Shown: piece after piece, positions 46,565-56,505 of the stretch
How the letters are laid out: each line of letters starts with the position of its first letter
Position numbering within the stretch: the first letter of the stretch is position 1
Assembly: GCF_012427845.1 (NCBI RefSeq)
Contig: NZ_CP038498.1
Coordinates: 4,402,001 to 4,466,000 of the forward strand
Direction: 5' to 3'
DNA: 64,000 nt
Origin: Pectobacterium punjabense
GTDB lineage: Bacteria; Pseudomonadota; Gammaproteobacteria; Enterobacterales; Enterobacteriaceae
Program-made: the position numbers and the translations under genes
The notes under the pieces: generated by a model
What the model was told of the DNA's origin: nothing
Seen by the model: the letters and a program-made list of their open reading frames with translations, nothing else
Databases searched by the model: none

Positions 46565-47695
46565 TCAGGAGAAAAAGCTCAGAATGGTATTGATGACGGT
46601 GCGCTGATTGACGTCTGACAGGTTGTAGAACAGTGGTAAACGCACCAACCGTTCGCTTTCCTGCGTAGTGTAGCGATCGTCACCGGAAAAACGACCAAAG
46701 TTCAGACCGGCCGGGCAGCTATGTAGCGGGATATAATGAAAGACCGTCATGATCTCGGCTTCTTTCATGTAATTGATAAACGCACTGCGATCGTCCTGAT
46801 CGCGCAGTTTGATATAAAACATGTGCGCGTTATGAATGCCATTGGCAGGCACGGTCGGCAAGGTAAGTCGCCCGACATCGGCCAACGATTTAAATGCAGC
46901 ATAGTAGTTCTGCCACAGCTTCAGGCGACGCTCGTTGATCGGCCGCGCCGCTTCCAACTGTGCCCAGAGATAGGCGGCCTGAATATCTGCCATCAGGTAG
47001 CTTGAGCCAATGTCACGCCAGGTGTATTTGTCCACCTGTCCACGGAAGAACTGGCTACGGTTGGTGCCTTTTTCACGAATGATTTCCGCCCGTTCCACCA
47101 GTCTGGCGTCATTAATCAGCGTAGCCCCACCCTCGCCGCCCGAGGTGTAGTTTTTGGTTTCGTGAAAACTGAAGCAGCCGATGTGGCCGATAGACCCCAG
47201 AACGCGCCCCTTGTAGCTGGACATCACGCCCTGTGCCGCATCCTCCACAACATATAAATCGTATTTTTTCGCCAGTGCCATAATCGCGTCCATCTCGCAG
47301 GCGACACCCGCGTAGTGAACCGGCACGATAATGCGCGTTTTTTCCGTAATGGCCGCTTCGATCTTCGTTTCGTCAATGTTCATGGTATCCGGGCGGATAT
47401 CGACAAACACGATCTTTGCCCCGCGCAGCACAAAGGCGTTGGCGGTAGAAACAAAGGTATAGCTCGGCATGATCACTTCATCACCGGGCTTAACGTCCAG
47501 CAGGATAGCGGCCATTTCCAGCGACGCGGTGCAGGAAGGCGTAAGCAGGACTTTCTTGCTGCCGGAGTAATGTTCCAGCCACTGCTGACAACGGCGAGTA
47601 AACCCGCCATCGCCGCACAATTTACCGCTGCTCATGGCAGCCTGCATATAATCCAGTTCCGTACCGACAACCGGTGGCGCATTAAATGGAATCAT
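46565..47695 (-). CDS. wecE: dTDP-4-amino-4,6-dideoxygalactose transaminase
   Basis: Product of 376 residues from ATG 47695 (MIPFNAPPVVGTELDYM); the upstream extension to 47779 lies inside wecD and is rejected. It is a DegT/DnrJ/EryC1 aminotransferase with the PLP-lysine in SFHETKNYTSGGEGG near residue 181. It makes dTDP-Fuc4N from dTDP-4-keto-6-deoxyglucose. Only four bases separate it from wecD. Confidence 0.96.
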   Translation of the reverse strand: MIPFNAPPVVGTELDYMQAAMSSGKLCGDGGFTRRCQQWLEHYSGSKKVLLTPSCTASLEMAAILLDVKPGDEVIMPSYTFVSTANAFVLRGAKIVFVDIRPDTMNIDETKIEAAITEKTRIIVPVHYAGVACEMDAIMALAKKYDLYVVEDAAQGVMSSYKGRVLGSIGHIGCFSFHETKNYTSGGEGGATLINDARLVERAEIIREKGTNRSQFFRGQVDKYTWRDIGSSYLMADIQAAYLWAQLEAARPINERRLKLWQNYYAAFKSLADVGRLTLPTVPANGIHNAHMFYIKLRDQDDRSAFINYMKEAEIMTVFHYIPLHSCPAGLNFGRFSGDDRYTTQESERLVRLPLFYNLSDVNQRTVINTILSFFS

Positions 47696-47699
47696 GTGA

Positions 47700-48431
47700 T
47701 CACCTGTATAACCAATACGCCGTGCTCTCAATCGTAGCACCACGGCGAAGATAAAGACGAAGCGCCGCCACGTTGCCAACCTGCGTTGCGACCCGAAGAC
47801 GTATCAATCCTTGCTGCCGGCACCACGTTTCCGCCAGCGCCATCAGCTGTGAACCAATGCCCCGTACCGTAACACCAGGCCAAACGCCGAGTAGCCCGAT
47901 ACGTGCATCTCTGTCATTCACTCTGCGTAGCGTGACCCATCCCTGTGGATTGCCAGCGGCATCTTCCGCCAGCAAACAGCCGTCGTCGAATGTCCCATGC
48001 GCGGCATTTTCAATCCACTGCGCATAGAAGCGCCCGCTATCTTCCGGCTGATACCACGGAGCACGAAAACGGCTCAGCGCAAAAACGCGTGATGCCGCGT
48101 CCCTCAGCACAGGAATATCGTCGGGTGTGGCTTCACGCCAGCGCGGTAGCGGCGTAATAGCGGTAGCAGGGTGCAGCGACAGACAGAGATCGACTTCCCC
48201 CTCCACCAAACGAAACCCGAGATCGGCCAATGCATCCGCCAACACCAGATTGTCTGCCGCTATTTTGGCCTGCGTCAGCGCAAATGCGTTCAGCGCATCA
48301 CACGTCAACACGGGCGCAGCAGGCGAAAAACTCAGCTTACCGCTGTCAAGCTGGAAGAATTCGCTCTCCCAACCCAGCGGTTCAACCGTGGCGCGAATGT
48401 CTACCTGTCCTGCTGATGTCGGATAGGTCAT
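47700..48431 (-). CDS. wecD: dTDP-fucosamine acetyltransferase
   Basis: Product of 243 residues from ATG 48431, with AAAGGAGC seven bases upstream; an in-frame ATG at 48464 is less likely. The C-terminal GNAT domain has GVTVRGIGSQLMALAE and ends ESTAYWLYR, identical to the E. coli WecD (RffC) end. It acetylates dTDP-Fuc4N to dTDP-Fuc4NAc. In E. coli rffH lies between rffG and this gene; here only 38 bases do. Confidence 0.95.
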   Translation of the reverse strand: MTYPTSAGQVDIRATVEPLGWESEFFQLDSGKLSFSPAAPVLTCDALNAFALTQAKIAADNLVLADALADLGFRLVEGEVDLCLSLHPATAITPLPRWREATPDDIPVLRDAASRVFALSRFRAPWYQPEDSGRFYAQWIENAAHGTFDDGCLLAEDAAGNPQGWVTLRRVNDRDARIGLLGVWPGVTVRGIGSQLMALAETWCRQQGLIRLRVATQVGNVAALRLYLRRGATIESTAYWLYR

Positions 48432-48469
48432 CGTTTCGCTCCTTTCTTTTCCGCCATATGACACGACGT

Positions 48470-49543
48470 TTAGTCGTTCAGCCCTAAACGCTCACCGGTA
48501 TAGGAACCGTCCTGCACGCTGCGCCACCATTTTTCGTTATTCAGATACCAACTGACCGTTTTTTTCATGCCTGTCTCAAACGTTTCTTCTGGACGCCAGC
48601 CCAGTTCACGTTCAATTTTCCCGGCATCGATCGCATAACGCATATCGTGACCTGGGCGGTCTTTCACGTAGGTAATGAGATCGCGGTAATACGCCACGCC
48701 AGCAGGCTTATTCGGTGCCAGCTCTTCCAGTAGCTCGCAAATCGTCTGCACCACTTCAATGTTTTTACGTTCGTTGTGGCCACCGATGTTGTACGTCTCA
48801 CCGATTTCGCCTTCCGTCACCACTTTATACAGTGCACGAGCGTGGTCTTCGACAAACAGCCAGTCACGAATTTGTGCGCCGTCGCCGTAAACCGGTAGCG
48901 GTTTGCCCGCGACCGCATTCAGGATGACCAACGGGATCAGCTTCTCAGGAAAGTGGTAAGGGCCGTAGTTATTCGAGCAGTTAGTGATAACCGTCGGGAG
49001 CCCATAAGTGCGCAGCCAGGCGCGAACAAGGTGGTCGCTGGACGCTTTCGACGCCGAATAAGGGCTGCTCGGCGCATAAGACGTGGTTTCGGTAAACAGA
49101 TCGTCCGTCCCATGCAGATCGCCAAACACTTCATCGGTAGAAATATGGTGAAAACGGAACGCACCTTTGTCCACATCAGCCAGGTTCTGCCAGTAGTGGC
49201 GTGCCGCTTCCAGCATGGTATAGGTGCCAACAATATTGGTTTCGATAAACGCTGCGGGGCCGTCGATAGAGCGATCGACGTGGCTTTCTGCTGCCAGATG
49301 CATCACCAATGCGGGCTGGTAAGCCGCAAAGACGCGATCCAGTTCAGCGCGATCGCAGATATCCACCTGCTCGAACGCCAAACGATCACTATCAGCGACC
49401 GGAGCCAGAGAAGACAGGTTCCCAGCATAAGTCAGTTTATCGACAACAACGACACTGTCCTGCGTTTCAGTCAGAATGTATCTGACCAATGCTGAACCAA
49501 TAAACCCGGCTCCACCGGTAATTAAAATACGTTTCAACGCCAT
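48470..49543 (-). CDS. rffG: dTDP-glucose 4,6-dehydratase
   Basis: Product of 357 residues, an extended SDR enzyme with the Rossmann motif [13 protein letters not shown] near residue 8, [11 protein letters not shown] near 132 and the catalytic [10 protein letters not shown] near 167. It makes dTDP-4-keto-6-deoxyglucose for ECA. ATG 49543 sits one base from AGGAGT, so translation may instead begin at TTG 49537, spaced seven bases from GGAG and giving MKRILITGG as in E. coli. It overlaps wecC by ten bases. No rffH follows. Confidence 0.95.
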   Translation of the reverse strand: MALKRILITGGAGFIGSALVRYILTETQDSVVVVDKLTYAGNLSSLAPVADSDRLAFEQVDICDRAELDRVFAAYQPALVMHLAAESHVDRSIDGPAAFIETNIVGTYTMLEAARHYWQNLADVDKGAFRFHHISTDEVFGDLHGTDDLFTETTSYAPSSPYSASKASSDHLVRAWLRTYGLPTVITNCSNNYGPYHFPEKLIPLVILNAVAGKPLPVYGDGAQIRDWLFVEDHARALYKVVTEGEIGETYNIGGHNERKNIEVVQTICELLEELAPNKPAGVAYYRDLITYVKDRPGHDMRYAIDAGKIERELGWRPEETFETGMKKTVSWYLNNEKWWRSVQDGSYTGERLGLND

Positions 49544-50796
49544 ACTCCTTTGGTATCAATGACCCACTGTTGTTTCACATCTTCTGGGTTAATCGCTTTA
49601 AACTGACGGTGGTCTACCAGCATCACGAGCACATCGGCTTCTTTTAATGCGCTGAGGGTATCGACCAGTTTTACCTGCCCGGCCAACACGGACGGCAGGT
49701 GTTTGACATTCGGTTCGACGACTAACGTCGCGCCGGTATTCCATTGTGCAATCATCGACGCAATCCCTACAGCAGGGCTTTCGCGCAAATCGTCGATATC
49801 AGGCTTGAACGCCAGCCCAAAGCAGGCCACCGTAACCTCGCTAGCGCGTTTATCCGTCTGTGCCAGATAATCCGCTACGGCCGCTTTTACGCGATCGACT
49901 ACCCAAAGCGGCTTACCATCGTTCACCAGCCTGGCAGTGTGAATCAAACGCGCCTGCTGCGGATTCTGCGACACAATAAACCAAGGGTCGACCGCAATAC
50001 AGTGCCCGCCAACACCAGGTCCAGGTTGCAGGATATTGACGCGGGGATGGCGATTTGCCAATCGGATAAGTTCCCATACGTTAATGTTTTGTTCGGCACA
50101 AATCAGCGAGAGTTCATTGGCAAAAGCGATGTTAACGTCGCGGAAACTGTTTTCGGTCAGCTTACACATTTCGGCGGTGCGGGAGTTAGTAACCACACAC
50201 TCACCTTCCAGAAAGATGTTGTACAGTTCGCTGGCGCGGGCAGAGCACACGGGAGTCATACCGCCAATAACGCGATCGTTCTTAATCAACTCCACCACAA
50301 CCTGACCGGGTAGTACGCGTTCAGGGCAATAGGCAATATTGATGTCTGCCGTTTCCCCAACCTGCTGCGGAAACGTCAAATCCGCTCGCTCATCGGCAAG
50401 CCACTCGGCCATTTGCTCTGTCGCTCCCACAGGGGAAGTCGATTCCAGAATCACCAGATCGCCTTTCTTCAGAACAGGCGCGATGGAGGCTGCCGCCGCC
50501 TGAACGTAGGCGAGATCGGGTTCGTGATCGCCTTTGAAAGGCGTCGGAACGGCAATGAGAAAGGCATCGGCCGGTACAGGCTTCGTCAGCGCCTGAAGGT
50601 AACCATTTTCTACCGCGACCTTGACCAACGTATCCAAATCGGGTTCGACAATATGGATTTCACCGCGATTAATCGTTTCGACGGCCAGTTTATTCACATC
50701 GACACCGATGACTTTTTTCTGGCGTGACGCAAAGGCAGCCGCAGTCGGCAAACCGATGTAGCCCAAACCGATTACGGAAATGGTAGTAAAGCTCAT
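49534..50796 (-). CDS. wecC: UDP-N-acetyl-D-mannosamine dehydrogenase
   Basis: Product of 420 residues with the N-terminal NAD-binding motif [15 protein letters not shown] near residue 9, [19 protein letters not shown] near 211 and the catalytic Cys in [15 protein letters not shown] near 262. It oxidises UDP-ManNAc to UDP-ManNAcA, the donor used by WecG. It is separated from wecB by 116 bases containing a duplicated hairpin repeat. Confidence 0.97.
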   Translation of the reverse strand: MSFTTISVIGLGYIGLPTAAAFASRQKKVIGVDVNKLAVETINRGEIHIVEPDLDTLVKVAVENGYLQALTKPVPADAFLIAVPTPFKGDHEPDLAYVQAAAASIAPVLKKGDLVILESTSPVGATEQMAEWLADERADLTFPQQVGETADINIAYCPERVLPGQVVVELIKNDRVIGGMTPVCSARASELYNIFLEGECVVTNSRTAEMCKLTENSFRDVNIAFANELSLICAEQNINVWELIRLANRHPRVNILQPGPGVGGHCIAVDPWFIVSQNPQQARLIHTARLVNDGKPLWVVDRVKAAVADYLAQTDKRASEVTVACFGLAFKPDIDDLRESPAVGIASMIAQWNTGATLVVEPNVKHLPSVLAGQVKLVDTLSALKEADVLVMLVDHRQFKAINPEDVKQQWVIDTKGVWR

Positions 50797-50834
50797 AGTA
50801 TCACCCTAATTTTTATGTCTGCCGCCGCAAGGCA

Positions 50835-50938
50835 ACGTTTAAAATCGCTCCTGGCGATTTTTTATGTCGGGCTATCCCTGCCCGACACCCTTCGGATCGT
50901 CGCAAGCGACGTTTAAAATCGCTCCTGGCGATTTTTTA
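50835..50938. repeat. Two-copy hairpin repeat at the 3' end of wecB
   Basis: A 30-base unit is present at 50835-50864 and again at 50909-50938. It consists of ACG, then TTTAAAATCGC, TCCTG, GCGATTTTTTA. Each forms a stem AAAATCGC/GCGATTTT and is preceded by a small hairpin-like GCAAGGC or GCAAGCG. Between the copies lies another hairpin, GTCGGGC/GCCCGAC. The right copy encodes the last codons and stop of wecB. The T-run faces the plus strand, opposite to all nearby genes. Confidence 0.85.
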
Positions 50939-52043
50939 AAGCATCAACAATGCGTTGACAGGCTTGACCATCACCAAAGGGGTTATGGGCGCGGCTCATT
51001 GCCTGATATGCCTCTTCGTCCGTCAACAGCATAGACACCGCATCGACAATGCTCGCCACTTCCGTACCGACCAGTTTGACAGTACCTGCTTCCACCGCTT
51101 CCGGTCGTTCCGTCGTATCGCGCATCACTAATACCGGCTTGCCTAGCGACGGGGCTTCTTCCTGAATGCCGCCCGAGTCGGTCAAAATCATATAAGAGCG
51201 ATTCATCAAATACACGAAAGGCAGATAGTCCTGTGGTGCAATCAGCATGACATTATCAATACCGCTCAGGATACGATTCACCGGTTCGCTAACGTTAGGG
51301 TTCAAATGAACGGGGTACACGATCTGCACTTCAGGGTGTCGCCGGGCAATATCTGCCAGCGCGCTACAAATGCGCTCAAAACCACCGCCAAAACTCTCAC
51401 GCCGATGCCCGGTAACCAGAATCAGCTTTCTATCGTCGTCCAAAAAGGCATATTTTTCATCGAGACTACGGCGTAACGTAGCATTGCCGACGATCCGATC
51501 ACGTACCCAAAACAGCGCATCAATCACCGTATTGCCCGTGACAAAAATATGTCGATCGGACAAATGCTCACGCAGCAAATTTTGTCGGGAATTTTCCGTC
51601 GGAGCAAAATGGTACATCGCCAAGTGCCCCGTCAGCTTACGGTTAGCTTCTTCCGGCCAAGGCGAATACAGGTTGCCAGTGCGTAGACCCGCTTCTACGT
51701 GACCGACCGGTATACGTTGATAAAAAGCCGCCAGACTGGTTGCCAACGTCGTGGTGGTATCGCCATGTACCAACACCAAGTCCGGTTTGAACTCTTTCAT
51801 AACGGGCTCAAGCCCCGATAAAATCCGGCAGGATATCTCACTGAGTCCCTGTCCCGGTCGCATAATATCCAGATCGTAATCCGGCGTAATATCGAACAAA
51901 CGCAGCACCTGATCCAGCATTTCCCGATGCTGGGCTGTTACGCAAATTCTCGATTCAAAGGCTCCATCCTGAGCCAAGGCATGAACCAGCGGCGCCATTT
52001 TAATGGCCTCCGGCCGGGTGCCGAAAACAGTCAACACTTTCAC
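50913..52043 (-). CDS. wecB: UDP-N-acetylglucosamine 2-epimerase
   Basis: Product of 376 residues: [20 protein letters not shown] at the N-terminus, [12 protein letters not shown] near 92, [15 protein letters not shown] near 210 and [19 protein letters not shown] near 288. It converts UDP-GlcNAc to UDP-ManNAc for ECA. The C-terminal tail KNRQERF differs from the E. coli tail KNNRISL and lies inside a repeat (50909-50938). Confidence 0.97.
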   Translation of the reverse strand: MKVLTVFGTRPEAIKMAPLVHALAQDGAFESRICVTAQHREMLDQVLRLFDITPDYDLDIMRPGQGLSEISCRILSGLEPVMKEFKPDLVLVHGDTTTTLATSLAAFYQRIPVGHVEAGLRTGNLYSPWPEEANRKLTGHLAMYHFAPTENSRQNLLREHLSDRHIFVTGNTVIDALFWVRDRIVGNATLRRSLDEKYAFLDDDRKLILVTGHRRESFGGGFERICSALADIARRHPEVQIVYPVHLNPNVSEPVNRILSGIDNVMLIAPQDYLPFVYLMNRSYMILTDSGGIQEEAPSLGKPVLVMRDTTERPEAVEAGTVKLVGTEVASIVDAVSMLLTDEEAYQAMSRAHNPFGDGQACQRIVDALKNRQERF

Positions 52044-52110
52044 ATTGAATCTCTTTAATCAGGTTAGACGCAGATGCTTCCTGAGCATCAAACGCAAAGC
52101 AGCAAGCCAG

Positions 52111-53157
52111 TTAGCGCGAACGGCGCGTCAAGGCAATACCCGCACCGATAAGCGCACCAATCGCACCCCACATCACCATCAAAAATGCCCGGCGCGGGCT
52201 GTCACGCTTCACCGGTTCTTCCGGCGTCCGCAAATAACGATACGTCTGGAAACTGGCTTCGAGCGTTGGCCCAACGTTCAGCGTTGCCAACATCGCACGG
52301 TTTTGATCGTAATCCAGTTCGTAGTGAGGGCCGCTGGTCTGTAACGTCTCCAGTCGGGCTTGTAGCATCGGTCTACCAAGCAGGAACATTTCCGATGCGG
52401 GGATTTCATCAGCCGGTGTATCCGTCTGACTACGGCTAATACCTTGCTGTTGTGCGATCTTCAGCGCCAGCTCAACGCTGCGAACCTCACGATCGTAAAT
52501 CGCTTTTGCTACCGCTTCCTGACGCTTGATCTGCGACTTCATGAAAATGGTTCTGGCAGCCCAAGCACCTTTAATCTCTTCATTCAGATGGCTGGCAGCA
52601 CGCAGACTGGCAAAAGCCACATACTGGCGGAGCAACGTATTCGCATCAGCAGAAGTTTCGGCCACTAACTTAACGGAATCATTGGTTTTTTTTCCATCAT
52701 CGCGCGCCGTAAACTGAATATTGTTGACCATTTCATCTAGCAGGGCTGCATCCGCCTTGGCATCACCTTCCAGACGTTGCTTGTAATAGTTGGTCTGTAA
52801 CCAGAAATCACGGCGAGTGTCATAGGCCGCTAATTGCATGATGAACTCACCATAAGCATCTGCTGAAATAGGGGGTTGTTCAGGCGGAGGGGTGGAAAAA
52901 GATCGCGCGTCGAGGTTACGCAGGAATTGCTGCTGCGAATAATATCCACCCAGCATATTGACCGTCGGCTTGTCGGTAATCGCTGTCGCGCTCCACTCCT
53001 GTTTCACAAGATAGGAATAGCCTAGTGCTACAACGGCAAAAAGCAGGCCGATTGCTATCGGCCACACCTTTCCACGCCACAACAGGCGAAATAACCCACG
53101 GATATCCAGTTCGTTATCAATCAACGCATTCCCGGTAGACAAGTTCTCTGATTTCAT
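52111..53157 (-). CDS. wzzE: ECA chain-length regulator
   Basis: Product of 348 residues with the Wzz architecture: an N-terminal membrane helix (about residues 35-53), a large periplasmic coiled-coil domain and a C-terminal helix (about 324-343) preceded by the Pro-rich PEEPVKRDSPRRAF. It sets ECA modal chain length with WzyE. GGGGAAGT precedes the start. It lies 21 bases after wecA. Confidence 0.95.
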   Translation of the reverse strand: MKSENLSTGNALIDNELDIRGLFRLLWRGKVWPIAIGLLFAVVALGYSYLVKQEWSATAITDKPTVNMLGGYYSQQQFLRNLDARSFSTPPPEQPPISADAYGEFIMQLAAYDTRRDFWLQTNYYKQRLEGDAKADAALLDEMVNNIQFTARDDGKKTNDSVKLVAETSADANTLLRQYVAFASLRAASHLNEEIKGAWAARTIFMKSQIKRQEAVAKAIYDREVRSVELALKIAQQQGISRSQTDTPADEIPASEMFLLGRPMLQARLETLQTSGPHYELDYDQNRAMLATLNVGPTLEASFQTYRYLRTPEEPVKRDSPRRAFLMVMWGAIGALIGAGIALTRRSR

Positions 53158-53178
53158 TACTTCCCCAAAGTTATTTGG

Positions 53179-54276
53179 TCAGGATGACTGCTTTTGCTCA
53201 TCGGAATGCCGCATACGGCGTTTGACTCGCTTGATAAAACGGGCGACCCGCCATGCTCGTTTCAGGCAGTAGCCATACAGTAAAAAAACAAGCAAGAATA
53301 ATGCCAACATGACCCACTCAGGTACGAAAAAGAAATATTCTCCCAACACGCCGACTACCGCCAACAAGGCGGCAGCAAGCGTAATCAGCACAAACGCCTG
53401 ACGGGAAGAAAAACCGGCTCGCATCATTAAATGATGAATATGCTGTCGGTCAGGCGAGAACGGGCTCATCCCCTTACGCAAACGTCGATACATAATGGCG
53501 ATCATATCGATCAGCGGGATAGCGATAATCCACAGCGCGGTAACGGGATTAATCGGATGCTGCGGGCCTTGCGTTGTCTGAATCAGGAGCCAGATGGCCG
53601 TAAAGCCAATCATCGTGCTACCCGCATCACCCATGAAGACCTTATAACGTCGCCCAAACATGCCAAGGTTAAGCAGAATATAAGGCAACGTCGCCGCGAT
53701 CATGGCGAAACACCACAATGCCAGATTCGTATGGCCGCTCAGATACAGCAAAATACCCATCGCCCCGAAGGAAACACTGGATAATCCACCGAGCAGCCCA
53801 TCGATCCCATCGACCATGTTGAACGCATTGATCGCAGCCCAAACGGCAAACAGCGTAACCAAATAGCCAAACGGCCCCAGTCCCATCTGCCATGGGCCGA
53901 AAATGTGCCCTAGATTGTGTATCGTCAAGCCAGCAAAGGCCATCATCACTACCGCGACAAACGCCTGCACAACGGCACGAATTTTCACGCTGATATCAAA
54001 ACGATCGTCCAGCATGCCGACAAACACCAGCACACCTGCACATAGCAGATACAGACGGAAGTTGAGGATGTATTGATCGGTAATAAAGTAGGTAAAGCAG
54101 ATACCCGCATACACGGAAATGCCGCCGACCAGAGGCACAAGACCCCGATGACGTTTACGGTAATTGGGACGATCGACAAGTCCTATTTTACCCGCGATGC
54201 TGCGAGCAAAAAAAAGAAAGCCCAGAGAAAACAAGAAAATAAATAGTAATTCGGTACTCATAGTGAGCAAGTTCAC
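53179..54276 (-). CDS. wecA: Undecaprenyl-phosphate GlcNAc-1-phosphate transferase
   Basis: Product of 365 residues with about eleven membrane helices. Conserved cytoplasmic motifs are VFVGMLDDRFDIS near 84, NAFNMVDGIDGLLGG near 150, RRYKVFMGDAGST near 209 and the HIHHLMMRAGFS His-rich loop near 278. It starts ECA and many O-antigens by making GlcNAc-PP-undecaprenol. The start codon is GTG at 54276 (MNLLTMST), as in E. coli. Confidence 0.97.
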   Translation of the reverse strand: MNLLTMSTELLFIFLFSLGFLFFARSIAGKIGLVDRPNYRKRHRGLVPLVGGISVYAGICFTYFITDQYILNFRLYLLCAGVLVFVGMLDDRFDISVKIRAVVQAFVAVVMMAFAGLTIHNLGHIFGPWQMGLGPFGYLVTLFAVWAAINAFNMVDGIDGLLGGLSSVSFGAMGILLYLSGHTNLALWCFAMIAATLPYILLNLGMFGRRYKVFMGDAGSTMIGFTAIWLLIQTTQGPQHPINPVTALWIIAIPLIDMIAIMYRRLRKGMSPFSPDRQHIHHLMMRAGFSSRQAFVLITLAAALLAVVGVLGEYFFFVPEWVMLALFLLVFLLYGYCLKRAWRVARFIKRVKRRMRHSDEQKQSS

Positions 54277-54420
54277 CGTTAACAGCTGCGCTGTAGCTGT
54301 TCAGTATAGACTCGGTTTACGCCTTATATCCCATCGCCCATGTTGATCGCCAGTACAAATTGAAGTGGTAACCGCACCTTTCTCGCAGACAACACATTCA
54401 CAGCCGATTAATTGAGGGAT

Positions 54421-54449
54421 AAAAAAACGCCACGACCCAGCGTGGCGTT
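54421..54449 (-). terminator. Intrinsic terminator downstream of rho
   Basis: On the minus strand AACGCCACG pairs with CGTGGCGTT, followed by TTTTTTA. It is about 300 bases beyond the rho stop because an ERIC-like element lies in between. It probably ends the rho transcript just before wecA. Confidence 0.85.
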
Positions 54450-54469
54450 CCCCGAGTTATCCGTAATGT

Positions 54470-54738
54470 ACCCGTCATACTTCAAGCCGCATGTGCGTTG
54501 GCTTCCCTTACTCACCCCAGTCACTTACTGATGTAAGCTCCTGGGGATTAATGAGTCTCATAAATGAGACTCACCCTTCGGGCCAGCGTTCACGCTGTTC
54601 AAATCGGTCTGCCACCGATTTGTCGTGCGCTTGCCGCGTTACGCTGCTCATCACTGAGCATCGCCCTAAAGGGCCAACGCTTCACGTTGTTCAAAACGTT
54701 AACGTTTTGTCCTGCAACTCGAATTATTTAGGGTATAT
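54470..54738. repeat. ERIC-like modular repeat, copy B
   Basis: A 269-base element with the termini CGTCATACTTCAAG and CTCGAATTATTTAGGGTATA. It contains the ERIC core hairpin (CCCCAGTCACTTAC...GTAAGCTCCTGGGG, 54515-54547). It also carries three more hairpins, including AAATCGGT/ACCGATTT and AAAACG/CGTTTT, each introduced by GTTC and followed by GTC. It is nearly identical to copy C in opposite orientation. It sits in the rho 3' untranslated region. The rest of 54277-54756 is the wecA promoter area and the rho terminator. Confidence 0.88.
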
Positions 54739-54756
54739 ATAGATGAACGCCCGGAT

Positions 54757-56016
54757 TTATGAACGTTTCATCATATCGAAGAATTCATCGTTGGTTTTCG
54801 TCATCGCCAACTTATTGATGAGGAATTCCATCGCATCGATCTCACCCATTGGGTGGATGATTTTGCGTAGAATCCACATCTTCTGCAATTCTTCAGAGGT
54901 AGTAAGCAACTCTTCTTTACGCGTACCGGAACGGTTGTAATCAATCGCCGGGAACACGCGTTTTTCTGCGATTTTACGCGCCAGGTGCAGTTCCATATTA
55001 CCTGTACCTTTAAACTCTTCGTAAATCACTTCGTCCATCTTAGAACCGGTATCAACCAGTGCGGTGGCGATGATGGTCAGGCTACCGCCTTCCTCAACGT
55101 TACGAGCAGCACCGAAGAAACGCTTCGGACGATGCAGGGCGTTGGCATCCACACCACCAGTCAACACTTTACCCGACGCTGGAACAACGGTGTTATAAGC
55201 ACGCGCCAGACGGGTAATGGAGTCCAGCAGAATGATAACGTCTTTCTTATGCTCAACCAGACGCTTCGCTTTTTCGATTACCATTTCAGCAACCTGAACG
55301 TGACGGGAAGCAGGTTCGTCAAACGTTGACGCAACCACTTCACCTTTCACCAGACGCTGCATCTCGGTCACTTCTTCTGGACGTTCGTCAATCAGCAACA
55401 CCATCAGCACACAGTCAGGATGGTTGTAAGCAATACTCTGCGCAATATTCTGCAGCAGCATGGTTTTACCTGCTTTCGGCGGTGCAACGATCAGACCACG
55501 TTGCCCACGACCAATTGGCGAAGCCAGATCTAATACACGCGCCGTCAGATCTTCTGTCGAACCGTTACCGCGCTCCATACGCAAACGAGAGTTTGCATGC
55601 AGTGGCGTTAAGTTTTCGAACAGGATTTTGTTGCGGGCGTTTTCAGGTCTGTCGTAGTTAACTTCGTTAACTTTCAGCAGTGCAAAATAGCGCTCACCTT
55701 CTTTCGGCGGGCGAATCTTGCCAGAAATGGTGTCACCAGTGCGGAGGTTGAAACGGCGGATTTGGCTGGGAGAAACGTAGATATCATCGGGGCCTGCGAG
55801 GTAGGAGCTGTCTGCGGAGCGGAGAAAGCCGAAGCCATCCTGCAATATCTCCAGCACACCATCGCCGAAAATATCCTCGCCGCTTTTGGCATGCTGCTTC
55901 AGAATCGCGAAGATAATATCCTGTTTACGCATGCGGGCCTGGTTTTCCAGTCCCATATTTTCGCCAAGAGTAATTAACTCAGAAACTGGCGTATTCTTTA
56001 ATTCGGTAAGATTCAT
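54757..56016 (-). CDS. rho: Transcription termination factor Rho
   Basis: Product of 419 residues from ATG 56016 ([15 protein letters not shown]); the in-frame extension to 56130 is unlikely. The N-terminal RNA-binding domain includes GFGFLRS near 61 and is followed by Walker [16 protein letters not shown] near 178 and Walker [18 protein letters not shown] near 260. Rho is a hexameric RNA translocase. It is essentially identical to E. coli Rho. It lies downstream of trxA on the same strand and is probably autoregulated through its leader. Confidence 0.98.
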   Translation of the reverse strand: MNLTELKNTPVSELITLGENMGLENQARMRKQDIIFAILKQHAKSGEDIFGDGVLEILQDGFGFLRSADSSYLAGPDDIYVSPSQIRRFNLRTGDTISGKIRPPKEGERYFALLKVNEVNYDRPENARNKILFENLTPLHANSRLRMERGNGSTEDLTARVLDLASPIGRGQRGLIVAPPKAGKTMLLQNIAQSIAYNHPDCVLMVLLIDERPEEVTEMQRLVKGEVVASTFDEPASRHVQVAEMVIEKAKRLVEHKKDVIILLDSITRLARAYNTVVPASGKVLTGGVDANALHRPKRFFGAARNVEEGGSLTIIATALVDTGSKMDEVIYEEFKGTGNMELHLARKIAEKRVFPAIDYNRSGTRKEELLTTSEELQKMWILRKIIHPMGEIDAMEFLINKLAMTKTNDEFFDMMKRS

Positions 56017-56505
56017 AGTGGTGGGTTCTTTAACTCGGGGTAAATCTCGAACTATTAACGTGAATGGTATGGCAGGATCATCCGTGCCTCTATAACAGCC
56101 TTCAACCACCGGATTCCTGTCTGGTTTCACACCTGAAGCGCATTACATCCGCGCAAAACGACATCCGCATAAACGATATCCGCATAAATCAACGGCAGGA
56201 GATCGAAGACACATAAAACCAATTATTGTAAAACTCGTAGACTGCCCAAATCGGATCACAAACGTGTTGTAAAACAATTGCTTTTCAAAAAAGACTTTGT
56301 AAAACAATGTTCTTTCGATTTCGACACAGAATAATGCTTTAGACTCTAACTTTTAGGCTTAAGCCTAAGGGCTTAAACATAGGCAAGTACGATATGCAGT
56401 GATGAAGAATCTAACACGCTTCCCGACGAGCAGCAAGCAGTCAATATGAGAATTGCATATTGACCGATCGCGCCCGTCGGCCCCCCCTTTCCAGGGGCAA
56501 GCTAA
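56017..56505 (-). promoter_or_regulatory. rho leader and trxA-rho spacer
   Basis: This 489-base gene-free stretch includes a perfect 16-base palindrome TTAGGCTTAAGCCTAA at 56353-56368 and three copies of TTGTAAAAC (near 56226, 56268 and 56298). Near-tandem TTTATGCGGATATCG/TTTATGCGGATGTCG lies around 56160-56190. Two short ATG frames exist (56102-56185, 27 codons; 56143-56214, 23 codons) where E. coli has rhoL, but neither resembles RhoL or has a good ribosome site. E. coli rho is autoregulated by attenuation in its leader, which is likely here too. Confidence 0.45.

Noticed and set aside
56102..56185. Short frame MRISFMRMSF... as a RhoL leader peptide.
   Set aside because: The position is right but there is no convincing ribosome site or resemblance to RhoL; kept only as a note in the leader entry.
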